Below are positions 8,493 to 18,045 of a DNA stretch of 64,000 nt, one piece after another. The position numbers and the translations under genes are program-made. Source of the DNA: Winogradskyella bathintestinalis (GTDB lineage: Bacteria; Bacteroidota; Bacteroidia; Flavobacteriales; Flavobacteriaceae). The DNA lies in contig NZ_JASDDK010000002.1 in the NCBI RefSeq assembly GCF_030407435.1, positions 62,001 to 126,000 of the forward strand, read 5' to 3'. A model generated the notes under the pieces. It did no database searches. It was given only the letters and a program-made list of their open reading frames with translations, and was not told the origin of the DNA. How positions within the stretch are numbered: the stretch's first letter is position 1; each line of letters opens with the position of its first letter.

Positions 8493-10070
8493 TTATTTGG
8501 CAATATTTACAGCCCTGGTTTCCCTTATTACGGTCACTTTCACTTGACCTGGATAGGTCATATCCGTTTGAATTTTTTGAGATATCTCAAAAGATAAGCT
8601 CGCTGCCTTATCATCTGTTACTTTTTCACTTTCTACTATAACACGTAATTCTCTACCTGCTTGAATAGCATAGGCTTTCTTTACACCTGTAAATCCAAAA
8701 GCAACATCTTCTAAATCTTTTAATCGTTGAATATATGAATCCAATACTTGTCGTCTTGCTCCTGGTCTCGCGCCAGAAATAGCATCACAAACTTGAATTA
8801 TAGGCGACAATAACGTTGTCATTTCAATTTCATCGTGGTGTGCGCCAATTGCATTGCATACTTCTGGTTTTTCACCATGTTTTTCTGCCCATTGCATTCC
8901 TAAAATAGCATGAGGAGTTTCAACATCTGTTTCAGATGACGGTACTTTTCCAATATCATGTAATAATCCTGCACGTTTTGCTAGCTTAGGATTTAAGCCC
9001 AATTCTGCAGCCATTACACCACAAAGTTTAGCAACTTCACGTGAGTGCTGCAATAAATTCTGACCATATGAAGAACGGTATTTCATACGACCTACCATTT
9101 TTATTAATTCTGGATGTAAACCATGAATTCCTAAATCTATAACAGTGCGTTTACCAACTTCTATAATTTCTTGTTCAATTTGTTTTTCTGTTTTTCTAAC
9201 GATTTCTTCAATACGTGCGGGGTGTATTCTTCCATCGGTAACCAATTTGTGTAATGACAAACGCGCAATTTCACGTCTTACAGAATCAAAACAAGATAAG
9301 ATAATAGCTTCTGGAGTATCATCGACAATAATTTCCACACCTGTTGCAGCTTCGATAGCTCTAATGTTTCTACCTTCTCTACCAATTATTCTTCCTTTAA
9401 CATCGTCACTTTCAATATTGAATACAGATACGCAATTATCAACCGCCTCTTCCGTACCAATACGTTGAATGGTATTAATAATAATTTTCTTAGCTTCTTG
9501 CTGAGCAGTTAATTTTGCTTCTTCCAAATGATCTTGTATAAATACTTGGGCATCTGTTTTAGCTTCTTCTTTAAGCGATTGCACTAACTGTTCTTTAGCT
9601 TCTTCTGCTGACAATGACGAAATAACTTCGAGTTGTTTAATTTGATTTTTATGTGCTTTTTCGATTTCCTCTTGTTTCTTATCGAGAAATTCCATTCTAA
9701 AATCATAATCTTTAATTTTCGATTCTAAAGATTGGGTTGATTTTTTAGATTTAGACAGTTCGCTAGAAACTTGAGATTCTTTATCTCTTATTCGTTTTTC
9801 AGCTTCTGCCATTTTTTTGTCACGAGATAAAATAACTTTTTCGTGCTCAGATTTTAATTCAATGAATTTTTCTTTAGCCTGAAGCATTTTATCCTTTTTA
9901 ATGGATTCCCCATCAGATTTTGCCTGTTTTATAATTGATTTAGATTCATTTTTTGCATTAAGAATTAATTTTGAGGCTTTACTTTTTTCTAATGACTTAG
10001 CGATTATATATCCTAGTATTATACCTACTATTAGCCCGCCAATTATATATATAATTGTGTAAGTGTCCAT
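8493..10070 (-). CDS. rny: ribonuclease Y
   Basis: This 525-residue membrane-anchored endoribonuclease starts mRNA decay in many bacteria. An N-terminal membrane helix ([20 protein letters not shown]) is followed by a long charged coiled coil (about 30-190). A KH RNA-binding domain (about 215-275, with the [15 protein letters not shown] loop) comes next, then an HD domain with metal ligands His342 in [11 protein letters not shown] and His371-Asp372 in LLHDIGKV. The order and length are normal for RNase Y. It is downstream of zapA and the 6S RNA candidate on the same strand, and is terminated at 8424-8453. Confidence 0.96.
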   Translation of the reverse strand: MDTYTIIYIIGGLIVGIILGYIIAKSLEKSKASKLILNAKNESKSIIKQAKSDGESIKKDKMLQAKEKFIELKSEHEKVILSRDKKMAEAEKRIRDKESQVSSELSKSKKSTQSLESKIKDYDFRMEFLDKKQEEIEKAHKNQIKQLEVISSLSAEEAKEQLVQSLKEEAKTDAQVFIQDHLEEAKLTAQQEAKKIIINTIQRIGTEEAVDNCVSVFNIESDDVKGRIIGREGRNIRAIEAATGVEIIVDDTPEAIILSCFDSVRREIARLSLHKLVTDGRIHPARIEEIVRKTEKQIEQEIIEVGKRTVIDLGIHGLHPELIKMVGRMKYRSSYGQNLLQHSREVAKLCGVMAAELGLNPKLAKRAGLLHDIGKVPSSETDVETPHAILGMQWAEKHGEKPEVCNAIGAHHDEIEMTTLLSPIIQVCDAISGARPGARRQVLDSYIQRLKDLEDVAFGFTGVKKAYAIQAGRELRVIVESEKVTDDKAASLSFEISQKIQTDMTYPGQVKVTVIRETRAVNIAK

Positions 10071-10093
10071 GTTTATTATTTAGTTTAGTATAT

Positions 10094-10303
10094 AAAAAAA
10101 GCCTACATAAGTTATCGGTTTTGTATAAACTCCTTAAAAACAAGTTTAGGGCTAACAAGCTGATCAAAAATCTGCCTGAGATACTTTAGATACTGAAATA
10201 AATTCAGCATAAAGCACTAGCAGCACGATTTTACAACTTAAACTCACCCTTTTTAAAGAATTAACGTTGAGTTTATCAAAAAATGTAACTAATGTAGGCA
10301 GTA
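10094..10303 (-). ncRNA. ssrS: 6S RNA candidate between zapA and rny
   Basis: The 259-base zapA-rny gap folds like 6S RNA on the minus strand. The ends pair in a long closing stem: GCCTACATTAGTTA at the 5' end (10299-10286) against TAACTTATGTAGGC (10114-10101), with one mismatch, followed by a T-run at 10100-10094. Inside, TAAACTCA and TGAGTTTA pair perfectly on one side, a CTGAA/TTCAG apical hairpin lies in the middle, and AAACTTG pairs weakly with the GAGTTTA region on the other. The length is about 200 nt, as expected. 6S RNA beside zapA is known from proteobacteria. 6S RNA holds sigma-loaded RNA polymerase in stationary phase. The exact ends are inferred. Confidence 0.65.
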
Positions 10304-10329
10304 ACCTTTTATTTTTAAGAACGTACGAG

Positions 10330-10617
10330 TTAAATATGAGCTTGTAAGAGTTCATTCAAAGCTTCTAACTTGTCTTGAACTTCTTCATTTACATATTCTT
10401 TATCTATAGACTTTTGCTCTACTTGAGCTGCAAATTGCAAGGCACACATGGCCAATACATCTTGTTTATCTCTAACAGAATAATTCTGCTCAAATTGCCC
10501 AATCATAGCCTCAATTTTTTTTGTGGCTTTCCGTAAACCTTCTTCTTGGCCTGGGTTTATCGTTAACGGATAAACTCTATTGGCTATAGACAGTTTAATT
10601 TTTAATTGTTCTGACAT
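10330..10617 (-). CDS. zapA: cell division protein ZapA
   Basis: This 95-residue protein has the ZapA pattern: a short beta-rich head (LKIKLSIANRVYPLTINPGQEEGLRKATKKI) and a C-terminal helix for coiled-coil dimers (NEEVQDKLEALNELLQAH). The IANRVYPL segment and the conserved arginine in GLRKA are typical. ZapA bundles FtsZ filaments and stabilises the Z ring at midcell. It follows the coiled-coil gene at 10641 by 23 bases and precedes the 6S RNA candidate and rny. Confidence 0.88.
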   Translation of the reverse strand: MSEQLKIKLSIANRVYPLTINPGQEEGLRKATKKIEAMIGQFEQNYSVRDKQDVLAMCALQFAAQVEQKSIDKEYVNEEVQDKLEALNELLQAHI

Positions 10618-10640
10618 ATTATTACGTCTAATTTACAACA

Positions 10641-10931
10641 TTATTCTGAAAGTTGTCCAATACAATGGTCTATATCCCTAATAAGTGTATTTATCTTGAG
10701 CTTCGTTTCTCGCTTATTTTCGTCACTACCAAGCATCGAATTTGCCATTTTGAGCGTATCATGTTTTTCAATCCAACCAGCAATTTCATCTTGCTGTATT
10801 AAAAGTTTTTGTTGTTGCTCCTCTAATTGTTCTGAGAGTTTAGCGTTGGTTTGTTTTAAAACCTCTTGCTTATGTAAAATCTTACTGATTTTATTCTCTA
10901 AAGCATCAACAATGTCTTCTATTTTACTCAT
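10641..10931 (-). CDS. small coiled-coil protein upstream of zapA
   Basis: This 96-residue protein is almost entirely helical and charged (IEDIVDALENKISKILHKQE, then NAKLSEQLEEQQQKLLIQQDE). Heptad spacing suggests a coiled coil. It has no signal peptide or membrane helix. Its position directly upstream of zapA on the same strand, from one promoter at 10956-10986, suggests a division-related partner by analogy with small coiled-coil Z-ring factors; this is inference. I do not recognise a named family with certainty. Confidence 0.75.
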   Translation of the reverse strand: MSKIEDIVDALENKISKILHKQEVLKQTNAKLSEQLEEQQQKLLIQQDEIAGWIEKHDTLKMANSMLGSDENKRETKLKINTLIRDIDHCIGQLSE

Positions 10932-10955
10932 TAAAGCAATTCAATACTATTAAAA

Positions 10956-10986
10956 CAAAGTTAACATACCTAATGATAAAACACAA
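10956..10986 (-). promoter_or_regulatory. promoter of the coiled-coil gene, zapA and rny operon
   Basis: On the minus strand TTG (10986-10984), 20 bases and TAACTTTG (10963-10956) make a full match to the flavobacterial promoter pattern, 24 bases before the start codon at 10931. Confidence 0.75.
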
Positions 10987-11520
10987 TTCTTTTTTGATTA
11001 TTTTTTAAATTTTAAAAGATAAATTGAGATGTATATATGCTAAGAAACTCGGTATAGCCTATATAATTAATGGGTTTAATTTATTTTTTAAAAACCGTCT
11101 TAACAACATTACTTAATTGAGAATTACTTATATTAATTACACCTCAAACTTCTCATTATTAGCTTATAAACTCCATTATATTTATTAAATAATCACGGTC
11201 TTCTCCATTTATATTAAAACGCACGGCAGTCTACTAAATCTTAATTTCATAACTCAAAAAAATAAAATACTTTATAAAATCTTAGAGTTTATAAACGGAT
11301 CACTTCAAGTTACATTAACATCTTCCAATTTACTATTCTATTAATCAACAATTTACTTTATATTAATCATATTAATAGTTTGACTACAAGTGTATTATTT
11401 ATAATAAAATAACTAAAGGTTAAGCCTGTCATTCTTCAATGAATTGTAAGTTTTTCAAATCAAAAATTATAAGTAATTACATTGGTAAATTGTTCTCAAA
11501 TTAATATTTTAGCTTAATCT
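10987..11520. other. AT-rich intergenic region, no gene found
   Basis: About 530 bases separate the divergent operons. It is strongly AT-rich, full of stops in all frames, and I see no RNA gene, strong hairpin or exact TAnnTTTG box on the plus strand. It presumably holds the promoter of the M23 peptidase gene at 11521; TATTTTAG near 11505 is a one-mismatch -7 candidate. Confidence 0.5.
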
Positions 11521-13209
11521 ATGAAAAATTTGTTACTCTTTCTTCTTCTTACCTGTTCGGTGTATGGACAATCTGAATATCCTCAGGACTATTTTAGAAA
11601 TCCACTCGATATTCCATTAGTTCTTGCCGGTTCTTTTGCAGAATTGCGATCTACACATTTTCATGGAGGATTAGACATTAAAACTCAACAAAGAGAAGGG
11701 TTAAACGTATATACTGCTGCAGAAGGCTACATAAGTAGAATAAAAATATCAGAATTCGGTTATGGAAAAGCGATTTATATTACGCACCCTAATGGCTACA
11801 CCACTGTCTATGGCCATCTTAAAAGATTTTCACAACGTTTAGAGGATTATATAAAAGAATGCCAATATAAAAACGAAAGTTTTGAAGTAGAAGTTTACCC
11901 TAATTCGGAAGAATTATTAGTCGAAGCCAATGAATTAATTGCTTATTCTGGTAATACTGGCAGCTCTGGTGGACCACATTTACATTTCGAAATCAGAGAT
12001 AATCAAGAAAGACCTTTAAATCCATTATTATTTGGCTTTGAAGTCAAAGATACTAAAGCACCATATGTTACTGCTGTTTTTGCTTATCCTAAAGATGCGA
12101 GTTCTACTATAAATGGTAAAAACGAACGTGTTGAATTACGTTTAATACCAAAAGAAACAGGCGCTTATGAGGTCGAAAAAATAACCGCTTACGGTAATAT
12201 AGGGTTTGGCATCGTTTCTAATGACAAACAAGATTTGGCACCAAATAATAATGGGATTAGTAATATTCAGACGTTCTTTAATGGCAATAAAAGCTTGGAA
12301 GTTGATTTTAAACGGTTCAGTTTTGATGAAACTAAACACATTAGACGCTACGTGGATTATGAATATTATAGAGATAAAAAATCAAAAATTCAAAAATTAT
12401 TTATTGAACAAAATAATCCTTTAAGTCTTTTTAAAGATGCCTATGATAATGGATATGTTTTGGTACAAGATAGTACAGCTTCTGTTTATAAAATAAAAAT
12501 TAATGATTACCATAAAAACGAAACGTGGGTGACCATACCAATCGAAGGTAAGCCTGAAACCATTAATTACGATAACATTGTAGATGTATCCAATAAAATC
12601 ATGGTATATAGTGACAAACCAACCACATTGTCTTCAGGATTTGTTACAGTTAATTTTTATAATAATACACTATATGATGACACTTATATAGATTTTAAAG
12701 TAAGTTCTGATACGCTTTTTCTAGACGACGATAAAATCCCGATGCAAAAGAACTTTTATATAAATTACGATTTAAGTAATTATAAAAGTGAGCATCAAGA
12801 AAAACTATTTGTTGCGAGGTACTATGGAAATTATTGGAAACCTTATTACGTATCCAGCACCCGCAAAGGTAATATCTTAACCGCCAAAACTAAATCTTTA
12901 GGAACTTTCGCTCTCGCTACAGATACCGTACCTCCAACGATTAAACCCGTTAACTTTCAAAATAAAAAATGGATCAGTAAATACAGATATCTAAAAGTTA
13001 AAATCACAGACGATCTTTCTGGAGTTAGTAAATATAGAGCCACAGTTAATGGCAAATGGATTCTTATGGAATACGATTATAAAACAAATACGTTAATACA
13101 TGATTTTAATGATAACATTGTTAAAGATACCAAAAACGAATTAAAAATAATTGTAACCGATAATGTTGGAAATAGTTCTACATTTGAAGCAACCTTTTTT
13201 AGAAAATAA
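11521..13209 (+). CDS. exported M23 family metallopeptidase (LytM/peptidoglycan hydrolase type)
   Basis: This 562-residue protein has a signal peptide (MKNLLLFLLLTCSVYGQ) and an early LytM domain. Zinc ligands are His48 and Asp52 in THFHGGLDIK and His155 in GPHLHFEIRD, with His153 alongside; the core GYGKAIYITHPNGYTTVYGHL lies between. M23 enzymes cut peptide bridges in peptidoglycan. After about residue 170 comes a long beta-rich region with Ig-like character, ending in VKITDDLSGVSKYRATVNGK and ELKIIVTDNVGNSSTFEATF, a bacterial Ig-like domain. The large C-terminal part is unusual compared with minimal LytM enzymes, and may place the enzyme at the wall or outer membrane. Confidence 0.88.
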   Translation: MKNLLLFLLLTCSVYGQSEYPQDYFRNPLDIPLVLAGSFAELRSTHFHGGLDIKTQQREGLNVYTAAEGYISRIKISEFGYGKAIYITHPNGYTTVYGHLKRFSQRLEDYIKECQYKNESFEVEVYPNSEELLVEANELIAYSGNTGSSGGPHLHFEIRDNQERPLNPLLFGFEVKDTKAPYVTAVFAYPKDASSTINGKNERVELRLIPKETGAYEVEKITAYGNIGFGIVSNDKQDLAPNNNGISNIQTFFNGNKSLEVDFKRFSFDETKHIRRYVDYEYYRDKKSKIQKLFIEQNNPLSLFKDAYDNGYVLVQDSTASVYKIKINDYHKNETWVTIPIEGKPETINYDNIVDVSNKIMVYSDKPTTLSSGFVTVNFYNNTLYDDTYIDFKVSSDTLFLDDDKIPMQKNFYINYDLSNYKSEHQEKLFVARYYGNYWKPYYVSSTRKGNILTAKTKSLGTFALATDTVPPTIKPVNFQNKKWISKYRYLKVKITDDLSGVSKYRATVNGKWILMEYDYKTNTLIHDFNDNIVKDTKNELKIIVTDNVGNSSTFEATFFRK

Positions 13210-13351
13210 ATTAAAAATTACTATACCGCTAAGCTTTTTAACGTTTAATAATACCTGATTTTAGAGGCAAACGTAGTTTGAAGATGGTATTCGGTAATTA
13301 TTAAAATTATTAGCTAAACCCAAATTTGAACTAACGTAAAACAATACATAC

Positions 13352-15820
13352 TTGAAACGAATTCAATTTATCCTCTTACTAAGCTTACTTTTTAGTGCGC
13401 TTTCTTTTTCACAATCATCAATTATTAGAGGTGTTATTTTAGATGAAGCCAATATGCCGATTGAAGGCGTTAACATTAAAGCGAATACTGGTGAAGGTAC
13501 AGCTACAAATAGTAATGGATTTTACGAACTTAAAGTACCTTCAGAAATAGAAGTAACTCTTATCTTTACTCACATATCACACAAACATGTAGAACAGAAG
13601 TTCAACTTAAAAAATGGTCAGGAAATAGAATATAACCCTGTACTGCTCATTGATGTCGAACAAATTGCAACTGTAGTAATTAATACCAATACTCGTCTTT
13701 CCATTGAAGGTGTTGTTTCCATCGACCCGTCAACATTGAGAACAATAAAAGGGGCACAGCCCGGTGTAGAAAACATTTTAAAAACCTTGCCTGGGGTTAA
13801 TATCTCGAATGAACTAAGTACACAATACTCCGTAAGAGGTGGAAATTTTGACGAGAACCTAGTTTACGTTAATGAAATTGAAGTTTATAGACCTTTTTTA
13901 ATTCGCTCAGGAAATCAAGAAGGATTGAGTTTTGTAAACACGGATATGGTGCACAACGTGGATTTCTCAGCAGGTGGGTTTCAAGCTAAATATGGAGATA
14001 AATTATCGTCTGTATTAGATATCACTTATCGGAATCCGGTGAATTTTGGGATTAGAACAGATTTAAGCTTGTTAGGCGGAAGCCTTACTGCCGAGACGGT
14101 TTCGAAAGATGGTAAATTTTCAGGTATTGCTGGCGTACGGTACAGAGATAATAGCTTATTGCTCAATAGTCTGGAAACAGAAGGTAATGTAGAACCTGTT
14201 TTTGCGGATGCTCAGACTTATTTGACTTATCGATTTTCAAGTAAGTTCCATTTAAATTTTCTCGGAAATATCTCATTGAACAAATACAACTTTCAACCTG
14301 AAAACAGACAAACCAATTTTGGTACCTTAGAAGATCCTATAGCACTCTTAGTGTTTTATGATGGCCAAGAAAAAGACCAATATCAAACCTACTTCGGTGC
14401 ATTTAAAGCCAATTATTTTGCTAATGAAGATGTAACACTAAAATTGGTGGCATCAGCTTATCACACTACAGAACAAGAATATTTCGACATTTTAGCACAG
14501 TATCGTTTAGGAGAAGTCAATACTAATATTGGGGATGAGAATTTAGGTGAAGTGGAGTTTAGTGAAGGTATTGGTTCGCAATTAACACATGCGCGTAACG
14601 ATTTGGATGCGTTTATAATTAATGCAGAACACCGAGGAGATTATAAAATTGATAATGAAAGCACTTTAGAATGGTCTGTAAAATACACGCACGAAGATAT
14701 TAGGGATCGATTAGCAGAATATGAAGTAATTGACTCCGCAGGCTTCTCCATTAGACCGCCTCGTTTTAGCGAACCTAATTCTCAGCCTTACACTCCGTTT
14801 GCAGGACCAATAACCGCTTTTGAAAACATTAGAGCGCTTAATTTTATTAAGATTAACAGACTTCAAGCGTTTGCACAATACAGTAAACGAACCACTTGGA
14901 ACGACCATGAGATTTTCTATAATGCCGGCGTAAGAACACATACTTGGTCTGTTAGTGGAGATGGTATTTCTGATGGAGAAGCACAGACTGTTGTTAGTCC
15001 AAGAGCTCAATTTGCCATTAAACCAAATTGGCAAAAAGACATGCTTTTTAGAGTCGCAGGAGGTTTATATTATCAACCACCGTTTTATAGAGAATTACGA
15101 GATTCGTCAGGTACAGTAAAACCAAATGTAAAAGCGCAACAATCGTTTCATATTGTTTTAGGTAACGAATATAGTTTCGAGATTTGGGAAAGACCTTTCA
15201 AACTGGTGACCGAAGCTTATTACAAAGGGATGTCTGACGTAAATCCATACACCCTTGAAAATGTCAGAATTCGTTATAGTGCTGATAATAATGCCAAAGC
15301 ATACGCTTATGGGTTAGACTTAAGGCTTAATGGAGAATTTGTACCCGGTACAGAATCTTGGTTCAGCTTTGGCTATTTAAAAACTGAAGAAAATATTGAT
15401 AACCGTGGCTATATTTCGAGACCAACTGATCAGCGTTTAAAGTTTGGAGCTTTGTTTCAAGATTATGTACCCAATATGCCCGACTTAAAAATGTACTTGA
15501 ATCTGGTTTACAACACAGGAGTTCCTGGAGGATCGCCTAGTTACGCAGACCCTTATGTTTATCAGCTTAGATTGCGAGATTATAGACGTGCTGATTTAGG
15601 AATTTCATATCAATTGGTCAATCCTGAAAAGACCTACACCTCTAATTGGAAAAAATCAGTGAAAGAACTTTCCATTGGTTTCGAAATTTATAACATGTTT
15701 AACAATCAAAATTCAATAACCAATACTTGGGTAAGAGATGTTTATTCTAAAGCACAATATGCTATTCCTAATTATTTGACACCACGCGTTTTTAATGTGA
15801 GATTATCGGCTAGGTTTTAA
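13352..15820 (+). CDS. TonB-dependent receptor with carboxypeptidase-like N-terminal domain
   Basis: This 822-residue outer-membrane receptor starts at a TTG codon; no ATG precedes the signal peptide (KRIQFILLLSLLFSALSFSQ). Residues about 22-105 are a CarboxypepD_reg-like fold (IRGVILDEANMPIEGVNIKA) common in Bacteroidota receptors. The plug domain follows (GVENILKTLPGVNISNELST, QYSVRGGNFDENLVYVNEIE), then a 22-strand-type barrel ending in VFNVRLSARF. There is no SusD gene beside it, so it is not a SusC of a polysaccharide locus. The substrate is unknown. It lies 142 bases after the M23 gene and converges with the cysteine desulfurase gene 7 bases away. Confidence 0.88.
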   Translation: MKRIQFILLLSLLFSALSFSQSSIIRGVILDEANMPIEGVNIKANTGEGTATNSNGFYELKVPSEIEVTLIFTHISHKHVEQKFNLKNGQEIEYNPVLLIDVEQIATVVINTNTRLSIEGVVSIDPSTLRTIKGAQPGVENILKTLPGVNISNELSTQYSVRGGNFDENLVYVNEIEVYRPFLIRSGNQEGLSFVNTDMVHNVDFSAGGFQAKYGDKLSSVLDITYRNPVNFGIRTDLSLLGGSLTAETVSKDGKFSGIAGVRYRDNSLLLNSLETEGNVEPVFADAQTYLTYRFSSKFHLNFLGNISLNKYNFQPENRQTNFGTLEDPIALLVFYDGQEKDQYQTYFGAFKANYFANEDVTLKLVASAYHTTEQEYFDILAQYRLGEVNTNIGDENLGEVEFSEGIGSQLTHARNDLDAFIINAEHRGDYKIDNESTLEWSVKYTHEDIRDRLAEYEVIDSAGFSIRPPRFSEPNSQPYTPFAGPITAFENIRALNFIKINRLQAFAQYSKRTTWNDHEIFYNAGVRTHTWSVSGDGISDGEAQTVVSPRAQFAIKPNWQKDMLFRVAGGLYYQPPFYRELRDSSGTVKPNVKAQQSFHIVLGNEYSFEIWERPFKLVTEAYYKGMSDVNPYTLENVRIRYSADNNAKAYAYGLDLRLNGEFVPGTESWFSFGYLKTEENIDNRGYISRPTDQRLKFGALFQDYVPNMPDLKMYLNLVYNTGVPGGSPSYADPYVYQLRLRDYRRADLGISYQLVNPEKTYTSNWKKSVKELSIGFEIYNMFNNQNSITNTWVRDVYSKAQYAIPNYLTPRVFNVRLSARF

Positions 15821-15827
15821 AAAATAT

Positions 15828-16973
15828 CTAGGAATTTACAAACTCTTTTAAAATGCTAATGACATAATCCAATTCTTCTTTTGTATTATAAATACTGAAT
15901 GAAAAGCGGACTGATGGCCGTCTCAATTGGTCGTCATTTAAAATTTCAGTTAACACATGCGAAGATTGGTTGCTACCACTCTGACAAGCGCTCCCTTTAG
16001 AACAAGCAATGCCTTTTAGATCAAGTTGAAATTGTAACATCGGTGCTTTCTCGGGCGCAATCGGCAAACATACATTGACTAAGGTGTAAGTACTATTGAT
16101 GGCATCATCGCATCCACCATTAAAACTGGCTTTCGGTAGATGTTTTTTTATTTCTTGAATGAAATATGTTTTTAAACCTGAGACAAATTCCTTTTCAGTT
16201 TCAAGATTGGCATAAGCGATTTTTAAAGCTTCGTCCATCCCAATAATGTTATGAATAGATTCTGTTCCTGCTCTATAACCTCGCTCTTGTTCACCTCCAA
16301 AAATCAAAGGTTTTAGACCAGAGTCTTTTCTGATATAACAAAACCCTACACCTTTGGGGCCATGAAACTTATGTGCGCTCGCTGCTAAAAAATCAATAGA
16401 AACTTCTTTTAAGTCTATCTTATAATGTCCAACAGACTGTACGGTATCTGTATGAAACATGGCCTTATATTTTTTACAAAGTTGAGCAACTCGGCTTAGG
16501 TTTAAAATATTACCGACCTCATTATTAATATGCATTAAACTGACTAGAGCTTTGTTACCCGATTGTAGCAGTTCTTCTAAATGCTCATAATCTACCTGCC
16601 CACATGCATCAATGTTTACAAACTTCAATGCTATATTATATTCATTTTGTAATTGTTCCGCAGTATGTAAAACGGCGTGATGCTCTATTTTAGATGTGAT
16701 AATTTCTGTAACTCCTAAATCTCTAACCGCACTACGTAACGCCAAATTATCGGCTTCTGTGCCACCCGAAGTAAATACAATTTCTGAAGCAGAAACGTTA
16801 AAGTATAACGCAATATTTTTTCGACATTGCTCCAAAAGCGCTTTAGAAGAACGACCAAAACTATGTGTGGATGAAGCATTACCGTAATTGTCGTTTAAAA
16901 CCTCCACCATACGCTCAATAACTTCGGGTCTTATACTAGTTGTGGCTGCATTATCTAAATATATTTGCTTCAT
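15828..16973 (-). CDS. cysteine desulfurase family protein (NifS/IscS type, class V aminotransferase fold)
   Basis: This 381-residue PLP enzyme has the expected N-terminus (YLDNAATTSIRPEVIERM), the cofactor lysine Lys202 in LAASAHKFHGPKGVGF, and a mobile-loop cysteine at Cys330 in CSKGSACQSGSNQSSHVL. It removes sulfur from cysteine as a persulfide for Fe-S clusters or tRNA thiolation. The RYRAGTESI-like sequence (ERGYRAGTES) is typical of the NifS/IscS branch, not SufS. No isc or suf genes are nearby, so which pathway it serves is open; tRNA thiolation is possible. Confidence 0.88.
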   Translation of the reverse strand: MKQIYLDNAATTSIRPEVIERMVEVLNDNYGNASSTHSFGRSSKALLEQCRKNIALYFNVSASEIVFTSGGTEADNLALRSAVRDLGVTEIITSKIEHHAVLHTAEQLQNEYNIALKFVNIDACGQVDYEHLEELLQSGNKALVSLMHINNEVGNILNLSRVAQLCKKYKAMFHTDTVQSVGHYKIDLKEVSIDFLAASAHKFHGPKGVGFCYIRKDSGLKPLIFGGEQERGYRAGTESIHNIIGMDEALKIAYANLETEKEFVSGLKTYFIQEIKKHLPKASFNGGCDDAINSTYTLVNVCLPIAPEKAPMLQFQLDLKGIACSKGSACQSGSNQSSHVLTEILNDDQLRRPSVRFSFSIYNTKEELDYVISILKEFVNS

Positions 16974-16992
16974 ATTTTATACTTCTTTGCTG

Positions 16993-17000
16993 CAAAAATA
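16993..17000 (-). promoter_or_regulatory. -7 box for the cysteine desulfurase gene
   Basis: The minus strand reads TATTTTTG, a full TAnnTTTG match, 19 bases before the start at 16973. No TTG at normal spacing was found. Confidence 0.45.
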
Positions 17001-17051
17001 TTGTAAATAAAATTATTTAGTTAATGGAGCGTTATAATTTTACAAATCCTT

Positions 17052-17059
17052 TATTTTTG
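17052..17059 (+). promoter_or_regulatory. -7 box that fixes the start of the 17075 lipoprotein gene
   Basis: TATTTTTG matches TAnnTTTG and lies 15 bases before the ATG at 17075. It sits inside the possible longer frame opening at 17024, which supports the downstream start. Confidence 0.45.
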
Positions 17060-17074
17060 CTTAAAATTATTACT

Positions 17075-18034
17075 ATGATTCGTCGTTTTTATATCCTTTT
17101 CTGTTTGGTCATTTTTGTTTCTTGCGATGATGGCGATATTCTTACGGTAGACTTAGATTTTGCAGGAAATTTGAAACGTTGTGATAACTTTGAGGAATTT
17201 CACCTTATTTATGATACGCGCGATGACCCAAGCGAATCTTTGATCTTGATTCTCCCAAAAAACACAGTCAATAACGCATTGTTTACAACTCCCACTCCGG
17301 TTGGAGAACCAGTAAGTTTAGATTTGAGTAATTCTAATAATAGATTTTTATACAGATCTTACAATAGAAATTTGAACAGTGACGAATTGTGTGAAATTGT
17401 ACCTCCGGCTAGTTTAACTATTGATGAAAATTATGAAGCCAATGCTGGAGAAGTACTAATTACTGTTACTGTGGTAGATGACGATAATGATGGAATTCCT
17501 ACTGAGTTTGAAGGTTTAGCAGGTGAACCAAATGAAGACGGCATTTATATGGATTCTTTAGATTCTGATGGAGATGGAATTCCTGACTATCTCGATGAAG
17601 ATGACGACAACGACAATGTATTGACTAAAGATGAAATTGATAATACTGATGAGGATAATAACCCTAATACAAACCCAAAAAATACGGATGCCGATTTAAC
17701 AAGTGGAGATACGATTCCAGATTATTTAGATGATGACGATGATGGCGATGGAATTCCAACTTATTTAGAAGATGTTGACGGGGACAAAAATCCTCGCAGT
17801 GGCTTAGTAGATAAAGTTGTGAATGCTGAAGGATTAGAAGTTTATCGCTATTTGTATAATGATGAAGACTATATGGACACGTATCCAGATCCAGGTAAAA
17901 GAATTACGACATTTAGTAGAGATGTAACTACTAATTTTGAAGTAAAAGATTTTGATTTAGAAATATTAAGAACTACAATGATAAATTTTGGCACATTAAG
18001 TACGCCACTAATTCTTACACCAAATGTATTCTAA
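17075..18034 (+). CDS. lipoprotein with thrombospondin type 3-like calcium-binding repeats
   Basis: The ATG at 17075 gives a 319-residue protein with a lipoprotein signal (MIRRFYILFCLVIFVSC); a start at 17024 would add 17 residues before the signal and is less likely. Several aspartate-rich loops of the form DxDxDGxPD follow, such as DDDNDGIPTEFEG, DSDGDGIPDYLDEDDDND and DDDDDGDGIPTYLEDVDGD. In thrombospondin type 3 and related repeats these bind calcium. The protein is probably on the outer membrane and its fold may depend on calcium. No T9SS sorting domain is visible. The function is unknown. Confidence 0.78.
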   Translation: MIRRFYILFCLVIFVSCDDGDILTVDLDFAGNLKRCDNFEEFHLIYDTRDDPSESLILILPKNTVNNALFTTPTPVGEPVSLDLSNSNNRFLYRSYNRNLNSDELCEIVPPASLTIDENYEANAGEVLITVTVVDDDNDGIPTEFEGLAGEPNEDGIYMDSLDSDGDGIPDYLDEDDDNDNVLTKDEIDNTDEDNNPNTNPKNTDADLTSGDTIPDYLDDDDDGDGIPTYLEDVDGDKNPRSGLVDKVVNAEGLEVYRYLYNDEDYMDTYPDPGKRITTFSRDVTTNFEVKDFDLEILRTTMINFGTLSTPLILTPNVF

Positions 18035-18045
18035 TTAGATGACCA

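Noticed and set aside
10164-10355. Minus-strand frame of 63 codons between zapA and rny
   Set aside because: It overlaps zapA by 26 bases and the 6S RNA candidate almost fully, has no family features and low-complexity lysine/leucine composition.
17024-17074. Upstream ATG for the calcium-repeat lipoprotein
   Set aside because: It would put 17 residues before the lipoprotein signal and overlap the -7 promoter box at 17052-17059.
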